From positions 3,188,048 through 3,252,047 of the forward strand of contig JAESIW010000200.1 in NCBI GenBank assembly GCA_016802295.1: a stretch of DNA of 64,000 nucleotides, given 5' to 3'. How positions within the stretch are numbered: the first letter of the stretch is position 1; every line of letters begins with the position of its first letter. Under the pieces are notes generated by a model. It did not search any database, was not told the DNA's origin, and worked only from the letters and a program-made list of their open reading frames with translations. Positions 12,831 through 24,663 of the stretch are shown piece after piece. The DNA is from Brachionus rotundiformis (lineage: Eukaryota; Rotifera; Eurotatoria; Ploima; Brachionidae). The position numbers and the translations under genes are program-made.

Positions 12831-13939
12831 CTAGTCTGAAAAACTCCAAACTTCCAAAGCAGTGATTAAAAACTCTTCAGTTGATGATAACTGATCATTG
12901 TCATAGGTTTTTGATCGTTGAGAGTGACCATTTAGCAAATCACCGTCAAACCAGAGACCGTGATAGCCTTCGGCACAGCCAAAGCCTAGACCTTCGGCAT
13001 TTCCGCGAATGAAAAAATTGTTCTCACCTGTCCACTTGTAAACCTAAACAATTTATAAATCTAAATGTAAAAAGAATAATTTGTATTTAATGAAAGTGAA
13101 CCTTAAAGCTAGGTGTAAAAGAAAATAAAAATGACTCGCCATTTCCATAATAGTGTTCAGAAGCATACAATTTGCAAGGAGACATTGCACCGAATATCTG
13201 TAAAACAAAAAACATTAAAAAATATATATAATAGCTTGGTATAATTTTTACATTGTTATTACTGTCTTTAATTACAACTAGACATGGACTTTCGATTTCA
13301 GCTAATTGTCTATAAAGTGTTCCTAAGCTAAATCCGTGTAAATCAGTGCTGAAACTAAGTATCCAATCGTAGCCAACAGCTCTAGGAAGCAAATTTACAT
13401 TTAACTTTAAAAAATTTTATTTTTAAATATTATTCTAATCATTTTTTTTTATTACAAAAATAATTTACTTTTTTTAAATGCTCTTCTTTTAAAATTGAAG
13501 ATGACTCGTTTAGTTTTGGTAAAGAATTGTATTCTTTTTCTATTTCAATTTCTTGTTTTATTTTAATCTCCAACTCTTTTATGTTCACCACCTTTTAACA
13601 AAAGTAAAATGAGTCAAAGTCTAAAAATTCCTAAAGTCTAAAGTTCCTACCTCCCAATCTTTGACAAACGAACCAACATTTTTGTTTATCAAGCGGTTTG
13701 TAGTCGAAAAATTTTTTGTCAATTTATTCGACAAATCCATTGATTTCATTGTTTCTTGCACAATTTGTGTCAGTTCGTCTGGTTTTACCAGCTGGAATCG
13801 AGATTTTGGAACTTTTTCGTCTCTAATTGTAAATGTGTTTTCGCTTTTCCATTGGAGAAAAAATGCGCATATTTTGTCTGTACTGATATTATGGTTAAAA
13901 CAATATTTAATTATTATGTTAAAATAAATATCAAAATAT
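12600..13939. repeat. OXR1 duplicon, tract 1 (copy 1 side)
   Basis: Nearly identical to 23324-24663, including introns and about 230 bp beyond the stop codon. Covers exons 6-10. Sequence beyond 13939 diverges sharply from the partner. Confidence 0.93.
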
Positions 13940-16172
13940 ATAATTTTAGTATTAAATAAATAAGTTCTTTTTTAAATTAATTTAAGATTAAATTTTAATT
14001 AAGACTCTTTCTTTCAAGCAGTTAAATTTAATTTTTAGTAAATTACTATTAGAAAACATATTTTAACGAAAAAGTAAATTAAAATTAAAGGTTAAAATTA
14101 TTAAATAACTTTAACTTACATTTGATAGCTAAAAAATAAAATTAATTCTTTAAAAATGTAATTCATAACAAAATGATTATTTGTCCAAAATATTTAATTT
14201 GGTTTAAAATTATAAAACCGTCTTATTAAAATATGGTAATATTAAAATATGGCCATCATCGAAACAGTAATATTAAAATATGGCCATCGAAAATTTGGTT
14301 TTAAATCGATAATTATTCAAAATACTATAAATTAATAATTTGATTATAAATTAATATTTTCCAAACTGTTATTCCTAACAAATTTTTAAAAAATAATTAA
14401 AAAAGATAATATTAAAGAAAGATTAATGGCTAAAAATTTATCTTTTCTAATTTAATTTTTTCAACTCACAAAAAATAAAGGAAAAGATTTCAACGTGAGT
14501 GAAAAATTAAAAACGTTATCTATTGCTGAATTTAACAAAATAAAATTTTAGTTAAAAACCAATTATTCATATACTTTTTGAATGGACAAAGATCATTCTG
14601 GTTTCAAAAAAGACTCAAAGCTACCTGTTATCTTTTATCTGGAACCAAAACTCAGAAGTGAGTCTATTTTTCATTTTTCTGTTCATTGGACAACTTATAA
14701 AGTCTTTGTTTTTGTTAACTTTTATGCACAAATAGCATGAAATTATGGAACCATTGCTAGAAGAGGAAACCACTGAATTGCTGTCTTGATTCAATTCTGT
14801 CGACGATTTGGCACTAGAAGAATCATCTCTATCGAACACTTCATCTTTATTTTCATCTTTTTGTTTGGCTGCTTCAAAATGAATTGTGTCATCTAAACCA
14901 AATTTTACATCATCTGGGTTCTTGGCATCATCCAAGTCACTTTCGATCATACTTTTGGAATAAACAAATTAGAAATGAGTGTTTTAAATTTCATATTCTT
15001 TTTTTACTCGATATGATGCTGATAGTCGAAATACTCTTGGACATCTTTTAAGGCCAAATCTTCGTACATGATTACATTTGATATGATTTCAATTGGTATT
15101 ATGGCGCTTGCTTCGTCATATATTCGACTTTTAATTTCATAGCTGTTTCGTCTGTGATCAACGCTCTTGGCTTGTTGGGGATCAATTGGATCGAACATTA
15201 AAGCCGACGGAGTAATTATGAGAACGCCATTGTAGCAACCTTTGCTACGAGTGACAATCTTACAGTTTACTTTGAGAAACCTTTGAGTGCATTCTTCATC
15301 TAGCTTTTTAGCCTCTTCTTCTGTCAAAGTATGTCGACTGACCAGCTTTTTTGTCTTCAAGTCTTCACTCGAACTCTTCGTCGGCTCGGACAAGCATTTT
15401 TGCTTCTGTAGTTCTACATGACCAGGCTTAGAAGTTGGAGTTGTTTTCCACTAAATTTAAGTTTTTATTATTTAAATTCGAATCTCATTTTTTTATATTT
15501 TAACTTTTTAAAAACTAAGAAATGAAGTAATACAAATAATTTATTAATTTATCAAAATGTTTATCTTATATCAATGTTTAAAACTAACTTTAAAGCTTTT
15601 GATTTACCTTGAATAAATTAATTCCAGGAGAGGAGTTTGAATTTATAGAATTATTTGGAGATTTTTCTGAATCAAAAGTATCTAATTCTTGGATTATTGA
15701 ATCTGTAAGCTTTGCTTTATTTAAAGACGAAGATGCAGAGGTCTGTGGTGGAACATAATTTGGATCAGGTACGAACAAAGTTTGACCTTTTATTTAAATA
15801 AATATTCTCAATTAATTTCGATTTATAAATTAATTTTTTTAAATTACCTGGAAAAATAACTCTTGTTACTAACCGGTTTAAATGCTGAATTTCTGATGGA
15901 ATAGTGTTCCATTTTAGCGCAATTTTCTCAATTGTATCATTTGTCTCAACTTGATACTCCAATGTTCCAGGTGGTTTAACTTTTTTCTTCACTTTAAAAA
16001 AAATATTAATAATTATTTAAAATTTTGATGTATTACAGCTTCCTGATCCATTTAAAGATAGTTTATTAGAAGCCGTAGCGCCATGGACTTGACTCTCGGA
16101 TCCAATGTCTCTGAGATCACCCATGTTATCATGATTTAAAACGGTTTCTTTGCTGAAGAAAATTGAACTCAT
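12831..16172 (-). CDS. OXR1: OXR1/NCOA7-like LysM + GRAM-like + TLDc protein, copy 1
   Basis: Oxidation-resistance protein. Ten exons: 16172-16037, 15991-15848, 15786-15608, 15450-15008, 14951-14625, 13882-13651, 13591-13469, 13404-13252, 13197-13102, 13043-12831. Exon 2 encodes LysM (LEYQVETNDTIEKIALKWNT), completed by FPGQTLFVPDP. Exon 4 is the GRAM-like region (CTQRFLKVNCKIV...LMFDPIDP). Exons 8-10 are TLDc (GYDWILSFSTDLHG, CKLYASEHYYGNGESFLF, NNFFIRGNAEGLGFG, GLWFDGDLLNG) and the protein ends EVWSFSD. TLDc proteins protect against oxidative stress and bind the V-ATPase. An in-frame TAA lies just upstream of ATG 16172, so this copy really starts there and lacks the longer N-terminus of copy 2. 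Confidence 0.92.
14223..14300. repeat. Short tandem repeat in OXR1 copy 1 intron 5
   Basis: The unit AATATTAAAATATGG recurs three times here, twice followed by CCATC. It is absent from the corresponding intron of copy 2. Confidence 0.65.
14621..15617. repeat. OXR1 duplicon, tract 2 (copy 1 side)
   Basis: Nearly identical to 25321-26319. Covers exons 4-5 and reaches just into the 3' end of exon 3. The intron between tracts 1 and 2 (13940-14620) does not match its counterpart. Confidence 0.9.
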
Positions 16173-16750
16173 GAATTTCGTTTAATCTTTTTATAATACT
16201 AATGTTTTTTTAATTTTTATTTAAATGTTTTTTAAACTTTTGAATTTTGATTGAAGAAAAAGGTTTAAACTTTTAACAATCGGTCTAAAAGCCTACTTAT
16301 AGTAAATTTCGCCGTTTTTTTAAATTAATATTTTATCTTTAAAGACAATGATCATTTTTTCCGCTAAAATAATAAATTATTAATATTTATTTTTAAGAAT
16401 TTCTTTTTATTATTAGTATATTTTTTCAAAATTCAAATAGATTTTAGCTATTATTTTACTCTCTCCTGATGCAAAATTCAGAAGTAAGTTAACAGCGTAC
16501 TTGATAAGATTTTATCAAATAATTGAAGATTTATTTATTATAATTTTTACAAACAGAGCTTACTTTTAAAAATCTTTTAAATATAAAAAAATATTATATT
16601 ATATTTACTAAGCGATAATAAACGAGTTGAAGAAAAAAATTTCAATATGTTTTTAGTTTCGGTAATTAATATACTACATAGATATATAGAGATTACATGA
16701 TTCAATTTTCAAAACACAAGGGACAGCATCACAGATATTTATAAAATACT
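16173..16750. other. Upstream region of OXR1 copy 1
   Basis: AT-rich with no ORF of note. It is the likely promoter region of OXR1 copy 1. It does not resemble the sequence upstream of copy 2. Confidence 0.4.
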
Positions 16751-16754
16751 TATT

Positions 16755-16850
16755 AGTAGTAGTAGTACTAGTAGTAAGCAGAACTGCGACTTGAACTTGT
16801 ATCCAAGCATAGCCCTATAGGGCTTTAGCAGTCGCTTCAAGAAACTAAAT
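16755..16850 (-). mobile_element. LINE 3' end (hairpin and TAC/TAG tail)
   Basis: Read on the minus strand this ends in TACTACTACTACTAAT, preceded by the perfect palindrome CCCTATAGGG and GCTTGGATACAAG. The same plan (G/C-rich hairpin, then a TACTACT tail) closes the LINE at 52240-52850. No RT coding sequence is attached, so it is a 5'-truncated insertion. Inference from structure. Confidence 0.5.
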
Positions 16851-17139
16851 TTTCTTTCATCCAGATGTCCAGTTTAGATATATTAATAATTGCTTATTTA
16901 AAATTTTTAAAAGTGTGAAAATTCAAATTTTATTTTAAGAAAATTATTTTTGAAAAAATGAAAAATTTTAAGCCAAAATTACATTAAAATCATTTGAAAT
17001 GGATTTAAATCAGTAGTGAGAAAATTTCATTAAAAATGAACAAATTATATATTAATGAAGAATACGAAAAAAAACAAGCAACTTCTCTCTTAATCGAGAT
17101 TAAGATTAGTCTTAACTTAAGGTTTCCAAAATTACGTCT

Positions 17140-17400
17140 ACCTGCAGAGGGTCAGCTGTAAAGCATATTCTCGCTCCTTTTGGATTCTATACTTGGAGAT
17201 GGTTAAAACCAGCGATTCAACCAAAAAGACTTGGACATAGATCCTATGTACTCACCAAACAGCTCTTCTGCAGACGGAAAGACTACATGTAGATACGACC
17301 CATATATCTGTCCTCTTCTTTTTTTATCAGGGCCTCGAACTTACGGATCGCGAGAGTAATGGTGACTGGTCAATTGTTTGAACTTTGAAAATTGTTAGAA
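17140..17400 (-). repeat. Possible tRNA-derived SINE or TE fragment
   Basis: A stretch richer in G+C than its flanks. On the minus strand it holds GTTCGAGGC, which fits the pol III B-box pattern GWTCRANNC, but I find no matching A box or tRNA fold. No second copy is visible in the window. Confidence 0.2.
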
Positions 17401-17559
17401 TTTATAAAATAAAATTACATCCTATTTATACCCATTTAAATTATAGTTTTTTTTTAATTAAATAATAAAATTTGAAGCTCAAGACTACAAAATTTATTAA
17501 ATTAATTTAATTAATTTTATTTTATCTTCATTGTTAAATAACTAAAGGATATTTATATT

Positions 17560-17745
17560 TCAAAATTAGTTTTAAATTTTTTATTTATTAGATATCTGGA
17601 ATAGTTGATTTTTATTTTTTTTCTCACAATTAACATTTTTTTCATTTTAACCAATTTAAATGAACACCATTTTTTTTTTAAACGAACTTCAAATTTTACC
17701 ATGTGATAAAAATTATAAAAACTTAAAAAAATGAAAAAAATCATC
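17560..17745. repeat. Diverged repeat shared with 23060-23290
   Basis: ATTAGTTTTAAATTTTTTA at the left and CCATGTGATAAA...ATAAAAACTTAA at the right recur in order in 23060-23290, just upstream of OXR1 copy 2. It is probably an old non-coding element. Confidence 0.5.
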
Positions 17746-17874
17746 TTATTAAGAAATGATATAAATTTAATAAGAAAATTGACAAACTTTTGAAAATTTT
17801 TTTAAAGAATTTTGAGCAATTGTATTTCGTAATTTAATCAAACACTGATTTTTATGGCTTAATCCTTAGTTTAA

Positions 17875-18440
17875 TTATTATTATTATTATAAATATAATT
17901 TGTGAAAGACTCCCATACAGTATGGAACTTAGTCCCCACTTTCAACCTCTTGCTTGAAGAAAAATAAAAAAAAGTTTGAATTTAAAATCAAAATAAAATA
18001 AAAATAAAAGTGTATTGTTAACTTGAAATTAAAAGTTGAAAAATATTCTTAACTGATGACCAAATGTACTTTTTTGAAGATTTGCATAAAAAATTATAAA
18101 ATAAAATATTATTAGTAAAATTGGTGTTAGTTTATTTTTTTTTTGAATAATTAGATCGAATAAAGTTTTGAATCTAGGATTTGTTGTTTGGACGTAATCG
18201 TTTAGCTCTTCTTGGATTAAGCTGTGGGTCGGTTTGGTCGAAATGAAATTGGCGAACAGTTTATTGAGTCTTGTAACAAGTTAGTCGACTTTGAGTTTTT
18301 GGTGAATATCACTGATTCTTGTTTTTAAAAGAAAGTATTGTATGATTCGAAGAACACGGTTTTGGAGTTTTTGAATGTCGTTTTTGATTCGTTGCGTGTC
18401 TGTCATTAGTGGGATGAAGTTTAATGCGTCACCAAGACTC
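17875..18440 (-). mobile_element. Non-LTR retrotransposon 3' fragment (RT C-terminus, hairpin, TAA tail)
   Basis: On the minus strand 18432-18141 reads DIQKLQNRVLRII...LKTRISDIHQKLKV, a stop, then LVTRLNKLFANF...NPRFKTLF, the C-terminal end of CR1/jockey-type RT proteins. Further along, 17918-17930 is a perfect hairpin CCATAC-A-GTATGG, and the element ends in (TAA)n at about 17877-17892, the usual LINE tail. The ORF is short and interrupted: a dead, 5'-truncated copy. Confidence 0.7.
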
Positions 18441-18900
18441 GATTTTTAAGTAAAATATAAAAATATAAAAAAATTATATTTTTTGTAGATATTAAGATTT
18501 AAAAAAATCAAGCATAAAAATCATAAAAACAAAATAAATTAAGGGATTTAGTTCAAAGATATTTATGTCAGATCGTGATAAGAAAATATTCTGAGAAAGC
18601 TTTTCAAGGCCTGAAATTATCGAACAACAACATTTATAATTATAATTAACTGCCTCGGTTTTGCGAAAGAGAAGAGAGACCAGGCTTTAAAGTAAGGCCC
18701 ATAGGTGAATTCTCAAACCTTACAAAAGTTGACATTGAAGACATTGTACAGAGTTGTGAAAAATATTTTCAATTAAATCGCAAGCCTTTCAGACTTTTTT
18801 TAGTATTCCACATTCAGTAAATGTTTATCCACAGACTCTTTATTTAAAAAAGCAGACAAAAAAAAGCTAGTTCAAAACAGCTGATTTAAAATAGTTCTTG
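18441..18900. other. Gene-free stretch, possible TE debris
   Basis: No intact ORF. Around 18690-18790 the plus strand has a short open run (VRPIGEFSNLTKVDIEDIV) that may belong to the transposase relic downstream, but I cannot confirm this. Confidence 0.3.
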
Positions 18901-19078
18901 AACAGAAAGATCCGTTATTTAGTATTAAGTTATGGAATTTAAATAGTCGAATTCATGAGTGTTTCCCACGAACGAATAGTTTCGTAGAAGTGTGGCACAA
19001 CGCATTTAGTAGCATATTGTCCAAGCATCCTCTAGTATATTCATTGATTGATACTTTTAGACTTGAACAATTAATTTT
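18901..19078 (+). pseudogene. MULE-like transposase C-terminal relic
   Basis: One open frame reads EQKDPLFSIKLWNLNSRIHE, then FPRTNSFVEVWHNAFSS, then HPLVYSLIDTFRLEQL. The pattern PRTN-x(2)-VE-x-WHNAF-x-S followed by HP and a helix is typical of the C-terminal end of MULE-type transposases common in invertebrate genomes. Only about 59 residues remain, with no start, no terminal repeats seen, and an abrupt end where the REase part of the neighbouring pseudogene begins on the other strand. Confidence 0.6.
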
Positions 19079-20460
19079 CAATAAACGCCGTCCTTATTAA
19101 ACTTTCACCTAGTTGCATATAAAGCAAAATATAAGGCATTTTTGGATCCATGTCATTAAACAATCTATGAGTTATATTGTTAAAAGTAGTCGAATAACTT
19201 ACATCTCTTAGAATGCTATTTAGTTTAACTTGAATCATAATTGCACTTAGTGAATTAAAGTTTTCTGCATTCAAGCATACCGGAATTACCAGGTCTATTC
19301 CTTGCTGTTCAAATTTGCAATGAATAGCAGCGCATCGTTTCAGTGATTGTTCCAAGCTTGCTTCAGTAAGCCAAAAATTCAATTTTAAAAATTGATTAAA
19401 ATTAATAAAGCTATTTAATAACTTGGAAGAGTTTTCCAATTGCTTGTTAATGATCTTGGTCGCGCAAACAGATTTTTCATCATTTTGACATTCCCATTGG
19501 TTTTCAAAGCTTCCACAGTTTTTTCACATTTTCCATAAAGTTGTTGAATGAATTCTCCTACTCTAGTTAATTTTAAATATTTCATTTCTTTTTTTGATTG
19601 TTTTGAACTTGTTATTTTATCTATTGTATTGATTAAAATAAATTAGGCAATTGTTTCTCCTCTATCGCCTTAGGAAATTAGCGAAGATTCGGTGCTTTTA
19701 GTAATTGACTCTAAAACTTTATCTATGCCAGATTCGTTGATCAAAAAAGCACTTGCAATAGCCAATATTGGCTCTGATGCAAACTCTATTTCAAAAAAGT
19801 CATTTGTTGTACTAACACTTGTACAAATAGCCATGTTTTTGCTACTAAATATTGACATGTTGATATGCGTCTCGGTTTGATAGTACCGATTCTAAAACTA
19901 GCTACAGCCAAGCACTCGTTGTCATTAAAATCAGCAGAATTCCACTTTCTTCCACCTAATATTTTTGAAATGGCTAAATCATAAATCTTATCATCTGACA
20001 CACTAGTAAACTTTCCATTTGAATTTTGCCTAGTATGCATCAATGACCCCCATAAAACTCTACCAAATCTACGCATATTTTCAATTTTTACTGTATCATT
20101 CATATATTGAACTAAATTATAATCGGCAAACAAGTCCCAATTCGGTAAAAGATAGATGGGCTCAAACAAAATCTTTTGTGAACTAGCTATTCTTGCAGAA
20201 GGATCATCTGACTTTTGTGGATGGTATTCACTTAAATTTGTAAATGTATCTAAAAAAAGTACGAAGACGTTTCTTTGTAACTCGGACAAGACTCGTCTTA
20301 AGATAAAATAGCTACTTTCAGCTGTTGAATCGGCGTCTAAAAGACCACTGAAAGAAAGTAAACTGTTTTTGTCGGTTGATTTTAGTTTATTTTCTATCAA
20401 ATTTGGGAAAATTTGTTTGTTTTGAAGCGAGTATTTCTGAAAAAAATCTCTACATCTAAT

Positions 20461-20783
20461 TTTTTCACTAGAAATGATGTCAATAGACATGTTTAAATAG
20501 CATTTGAATTTTATAATTAATATTTCTGAATCTGTTTGAGGAAATTGGAGAAAATCAGCCATGAAACTTCTTGGCGGATAGCCTGTTGACGACTCTTTCC
20601 TCAAACAACAATAAACGACATAAAAATTTTCGTCAACTAATGCCTCACAAGCTCGAGATTACCAAAACCACTAGATGGTGGTGAATAAGCCATAATATTT
20701 TGAATCAAATTTCTTAATTAAACTTTTAATTTTCTCTCACAAATACTTTTGAGAATTGAAATCAAGTTTTGAATGGTGCTTTA
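20461..20783. repeat. Partial duplicate of NTPase 5' part, left of gap
   Basis: Near-identical to 21353-21643: same P-loop region, same non-coding flank down to GAATGGTGCTTTA, where the N run begins. This copy reads CGAGATTACC where the other reads CGAGTTTTACC, a one-base loss that destroys the P-loop frame. Confidence 0.9.
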
Positions 20784-21352
20784 NNNNNNNNNNNNNNNNN
20801 NNNNNNNNNNNNNNNNNNNNNNNNNNNNNNNNNNNNNNNNNNNNNNNNNNNNNNNNNNNNNNNNNNNNNNNNNNNNNNNNNNNNNNNNNNNNNNNNNNNN
20901 NNNNNNNNNNNNNNNNNNNNNNNNNNNNNNNNNNNNNNNNNNNNNNNNNNNNNNNNNNNNNNNNNNNNNNNNNNNNNNNNNNNNNNNNNNNNNNNNNNNN
21001 NNNNNNNNNNNNNNNNNNNNNNNNNNNNNNNNNNNNNNNNNNNNNNNNNNNNNNNNNNNNNNNNNNNNNNNNNNNNNNNNNNNNNNNNNNNNNNNNNNNN
21101 NNNNNNNNNNNNNNNNNNNNNNNNNNNNNNNNNNNNNNNNNNNNNNNNNNNNNNNNNNNNNNNNNNNNNNNNNNNNNNNNNNNNNNNNNNNNNNNNNNNN
21201 NNNNNNNNNNNNNNNNNNNNNNNNNNNNNNNNNNNNNNNNNNNNNNNNNNNNNNNNNNNNNNNNNNNNNNNNNNNNNNNNNNNNNNNNNNNNNNNNNNNN
21301 NNNNNNNNNNNNNNNNNNNNNNNNNNNNNNNNNNNNNNNNNNNNNNNNNNNN
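20784..21352. other. Assembly gap (569 N)
   Basis: Run of N. It sits between two near-identical copies of the NTPase 5' part, so it may be an unresolved tandem repeat or an unmerged haplotype. Confidence 0.99.
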
Positions 21353-21643
21353 AGGATGTCAATAAACATGTTTAAATAGCATTTGTATTTTATAGTTAAT
21401 GTTTCTGAATCTGTTTGAGGAAATTGGAGAAAATCAGCCATGAAACTTCTTGGCGGATAGCCTGTTGACGACTCTTTCCTCAAACAACAATAAAAGACAT
21501 AAAAATTTTCGTCAATTAATGCTTCACAAGCTCGAGTTTTACCAAAACCACTAGATAGTCGTGAATAAGCCATAATATTTTAACTTTTAATTTTCTCTCA
21601 CAAATACTTTTGAGAATTGAAATCAAGTTTTGAATGGTGCTTT
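21353..21643. repeat. Partial duplicate of NTPase 5' part, right of gap
   Basis: Partner of 20461-20783. This copy keeps the intact P-loop SSGFGKT in frame with ATG at 21573. Confidence 0.9.
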
Positions 21644-22126
21644 AATTGAATTTTAAAAGAGTCCTCAGTTAGTAAAAATTTTGTCATCGTTTGCAAGAAT
21701 TTTTACAGTTTTAGCTTTATTAAACCAACTAATCAATAAATTTAAATCTAATTTATTTAAAATAATTTAAAATAAATATTTCAATTTTAAAATATAACCT
21801 TTTGGTGCTTTGAATAAGATATAAATTTGTCCTTCCCTAGTGTTGAAAGTTACTGCTTTCCTTGTACTTAATAAAATTTTCTCTAGTTTGAAAATTCTAA
21901 ATGTCAATAATCCTTCTAATCTAGCAGTTTAACAGTTGTTAAAAAATATTATTATATTTTGTTTATTAAAATCAAAATTACCTTTTAATACTGCTAATTT
22001 TTCACCTTGGTCATTATTAAAAAATGACAATAGACAATTATGTTTTAATATGTCATTTTCAGTTTCAGACGACTCAAAATAGAATTGTTGAGCATCAAGT
22101 TCAAAGCTAGAGTTAGTGCCTTCCAT

Positions 22127-23554
22127 TTTGGATGTAAGATTTTTAGATAATTGATTTATCTAAATAAATTTTTTTGTTATTAAATTTTAAAAATCTCATC
22201 AAAAATAAGTAATAATAAAATTTTTTATTTGATTTTTTTATTTTAAATACTCTAATCAGGAATCATTGTCAATAAAAAAATTCCTGTTTGAATGGTTGTT
22301 AATTGCTTTCTTACAAACCTATGAACATAAAAATTAATTATTAAATTTATTTAAATATAAAAAAGTTGGTAAAACTTTTTGAACGAATAATTCAAGTCCT
22401 TGGATGATTGAAAATTTTCTTCAAATTTATATTTAATAAAGATAGAATTTATATTTACTTTTAAAAAGGGGTCTTAAGGGGGCACTTATTTGCAAGGGAA
22501 TACGGTAAATAGATATAAAATTATTTTTTAATTATTTGGGTGTTAACAGTTTTGAAATAAAGACTGGAACATGAAGAAAAATTTTAAATTTAACTAGTTG
22601 ATGATAAATATTTCAGTTAAAATCATTATGTACATTTTTCTTGTTGATTAAAATGATTATTATAAAGCAGGATGATTTTATCCTCCAAGCTATTTTATTT
22701 GTTGAGTTATGCTCGGTTTTTTATCTAAAAATCTTTATTTTAAATCGATAGAGAACTCTTTTCAAAGCTGAGGGAGTTAAGCAAATATTTCATAAAAAGC
22801 ATCCCGCCTTTTGGAGGCCCGGAATCTTTTCTTATTACCATAAAAACTAAAATCGTCCATAAGGTCTATCTTTTGCTAGCACTTGATCACGAATCTGTAC
22901 TTATATACTAGTCTGGTCCGAAGTTGGAAAGAGATTCTTTAAATAGAATTTTCAATGGAATTTTCTCTGGTATTATACTCTCTTTGGTCTTTTTAAGAAA
23001 CCAAATTCTTATTAAATTAATTTTATTAAATTTTTCTATATTAAAATAACGAAAAGATCATTTATTTTTAAAAATTAGTTTTAAATTTTTTACTTACTTA
23101 GCATTGTTGATTTTAATTTTTATATTCATTTGAAATTCTTTGAAATTCTATCTATTTGTCAAAATGACTCAATACTAGCCAATTTATCTAGATAAAGAGA
23201 TTCTTAAATATGTTCAAATGTATTTATTTTTATTTCATCGAAATTAACAAGTGACCATGTGATAAAGACTATAAAAACTTAAGTAAAATGAAAAAAAGCC
23301 AAAATTTAGAATCTATTTTAAAAATAATGTGTTGATATTAAATATTTTATTAACCCGATTAAATAAGTATTAATCAATTTGGAAAATATACTTAAGTCCG
23401 ATTAAAAATTAAATCTTAAAATTTCTCAACTAATTTAATCAATTAAATACAGGAGTGATAGAATAAGCAAACATGCTTTAGGAATAATTCATCATGATAC
23501 TTTAACAATAAAAGCAAAATTTTAATAAAAAAAAAAGAAAAACAATTTTTTGAT
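22127..23554. other. Repeat-rich spacer upstream of OXR1 copy 2 3' end
   Basis: No gene. It contains one arm of an inverted repeat (22620-23045), a copy of the 17560-17745 repeat, and from 23324 the end of the OXR1 duplicon. Confidence 0.6.
22620..23045 (+). repeat. Inverted repeat, left arm, with about 230-bp insertion
   Basis: 22620-22745 and 22975-23045 match the reverse complement of 24978-25165 (shared blocks CTTGTTGATTAAAATGAT, GCAGGATGATTTTATCC and TTTGGTCTTTTTAAG). The stretch 22746-22974 is extra here and absent from the right arm. Likely a diverged transposon pair. Confidence 0.8.
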
Positions 23555-24663
23555 CTAGTCTGAAAAACTCCAAACTTCCAAAGCAGTGATTAAAAACTCT
23601 TCAGTTGATGATAACTGATCATTGTCATAGGTTTTTGATCGTTGAGAGTGACCATTTAGCAAATCACCGTCAAACCAGAGACCGTGATAGCCTTCGGCAC
23701 AGCCAAAGCCTAGACCTTCGGCATTTCCGCGAATGAAAAAATTGTTCTCACCTGTCCACTTGTAAACCTAAACAATTTATAAATCTAAATGTAAAAAGAA
23801 TAATTTGTATTTAATGAAAGTGAACCTTAAAGCTAGGTGTAAAAGAAAATAAAAATGACTCGCCATTTCCATAATAGTGTTCAGAAGCATACAATTTGCA
23901 AGGAGACATTGCACCGAATATCTGTAAAACAAAAAACATTAAAAAATATATATAATAGCTTGGTATAATTTTTACATTGTTATTACTGTCTTTAATTACA
24001 ACTAGACATGGACTTTCGATTTCAGCTAATTGTCTATAAAGTGTTCCTAAGCTAAATCCGTGTAAATCAGTGCTGAAACTAAGTATCCAATCGTAGCCAA
24101 CAGCTCTAGGAAGCAAATTTACATTTAACTTTAAAAAATTTTATTTTTAAATATTATTCTAATCATTTTTTTTTATTACAAAAATAATTTACTTTTTTTA
24201 AATGCTCTTCTTTTAAAATTGAAGATGACTCGTTTAGTTTTGGTAAAGAATTGTATTCTTTTTCTATTTCAATTTCTTGTTTTATTTTAATCTCCAACTC
24301 TTTTATGTTCACCACCTTTTAACAAAAGTAAAATGAGTCAAAGTCTAAAAATTCCTAAAGTCTAAAGTTCCTACCTCCCAATCTTTGACAAACGAACCAA
24401 CATTTTTGTTTATCAAGCGGTTTGTAGTCGAAAAATTTTTTGTCAATTTATTCGACAAATCCATTGATTTCATTGTTTCTTGCACAATTTGTGTCAGTTC
24501 GTCTGGTTTTACCAGCTGGAATCGAGATTTTGGAACTTTTTCGTCTCTAATTGTAAATGTGTTTTCGCTTTTCCATTGGAGAAAAAATGCGCATATTTTG
24601 TCTGTACTGATATTATGGTTAAAACAATATTTAATTATTATGTTAAAATAAATATCAAAATAT
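23324..24663. repeat. OXR1 duplicon, tract 1 (copy 2 side)
   Basis: Near-identical partner of 12600-13939, at a constant offset of 10724 bp across the coding part. Confidence 0.93.

Larger units (their letters stand above)
19071..22126 (-). pseudogene. Crinkler-type P-loop NTPase + REase protein, broken
   Basis: Minus-strand order: an N-terminal header at 22126-21800 (FELDAQQFYF...EKLAVLKGNF, an in-frame TAA near 21932, then TFRIFKLEKI and GQIYILFKAPKG); a P-loop NTPase (MAYSRLSSGFGKTRACEALI, then STGYPPRSF); mid-region blocks (LLPNWDLFADYNLVQ, WGSLMHTRQN, SEPILAIASAFL, GDRGETIA-stop-FILINTIDK); and a C-terminal nuclease-like end (QQGIDLVIPVCLN...IMIQVKLN) resembling a PD-(D/E)XK core. This header-NTPase-REase order is that of Crinkler (CRN/CR) effector-like proteins. 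Frame changes near 19860 and 19440, the stops, and a partial duplication around the gap show it is not intact as assembled. A role cannot be assigned. Confidence 0.65.

Noticed and set aside
13661..13959. Plus-strand ORFs repeated at 13.7 kb and 24.4 kb
   Set aside because: They recur only because the OXR1 duplicon recurs; they are antisense to exon 6.
17310..17360. Possible tRNA gene (minus strand, GTTCGAGGC)
   Set aside because: The T-arm stem does not pair and no anticodon or acceptor stem can be drawn; kept only as a weak TE-fragment feature.
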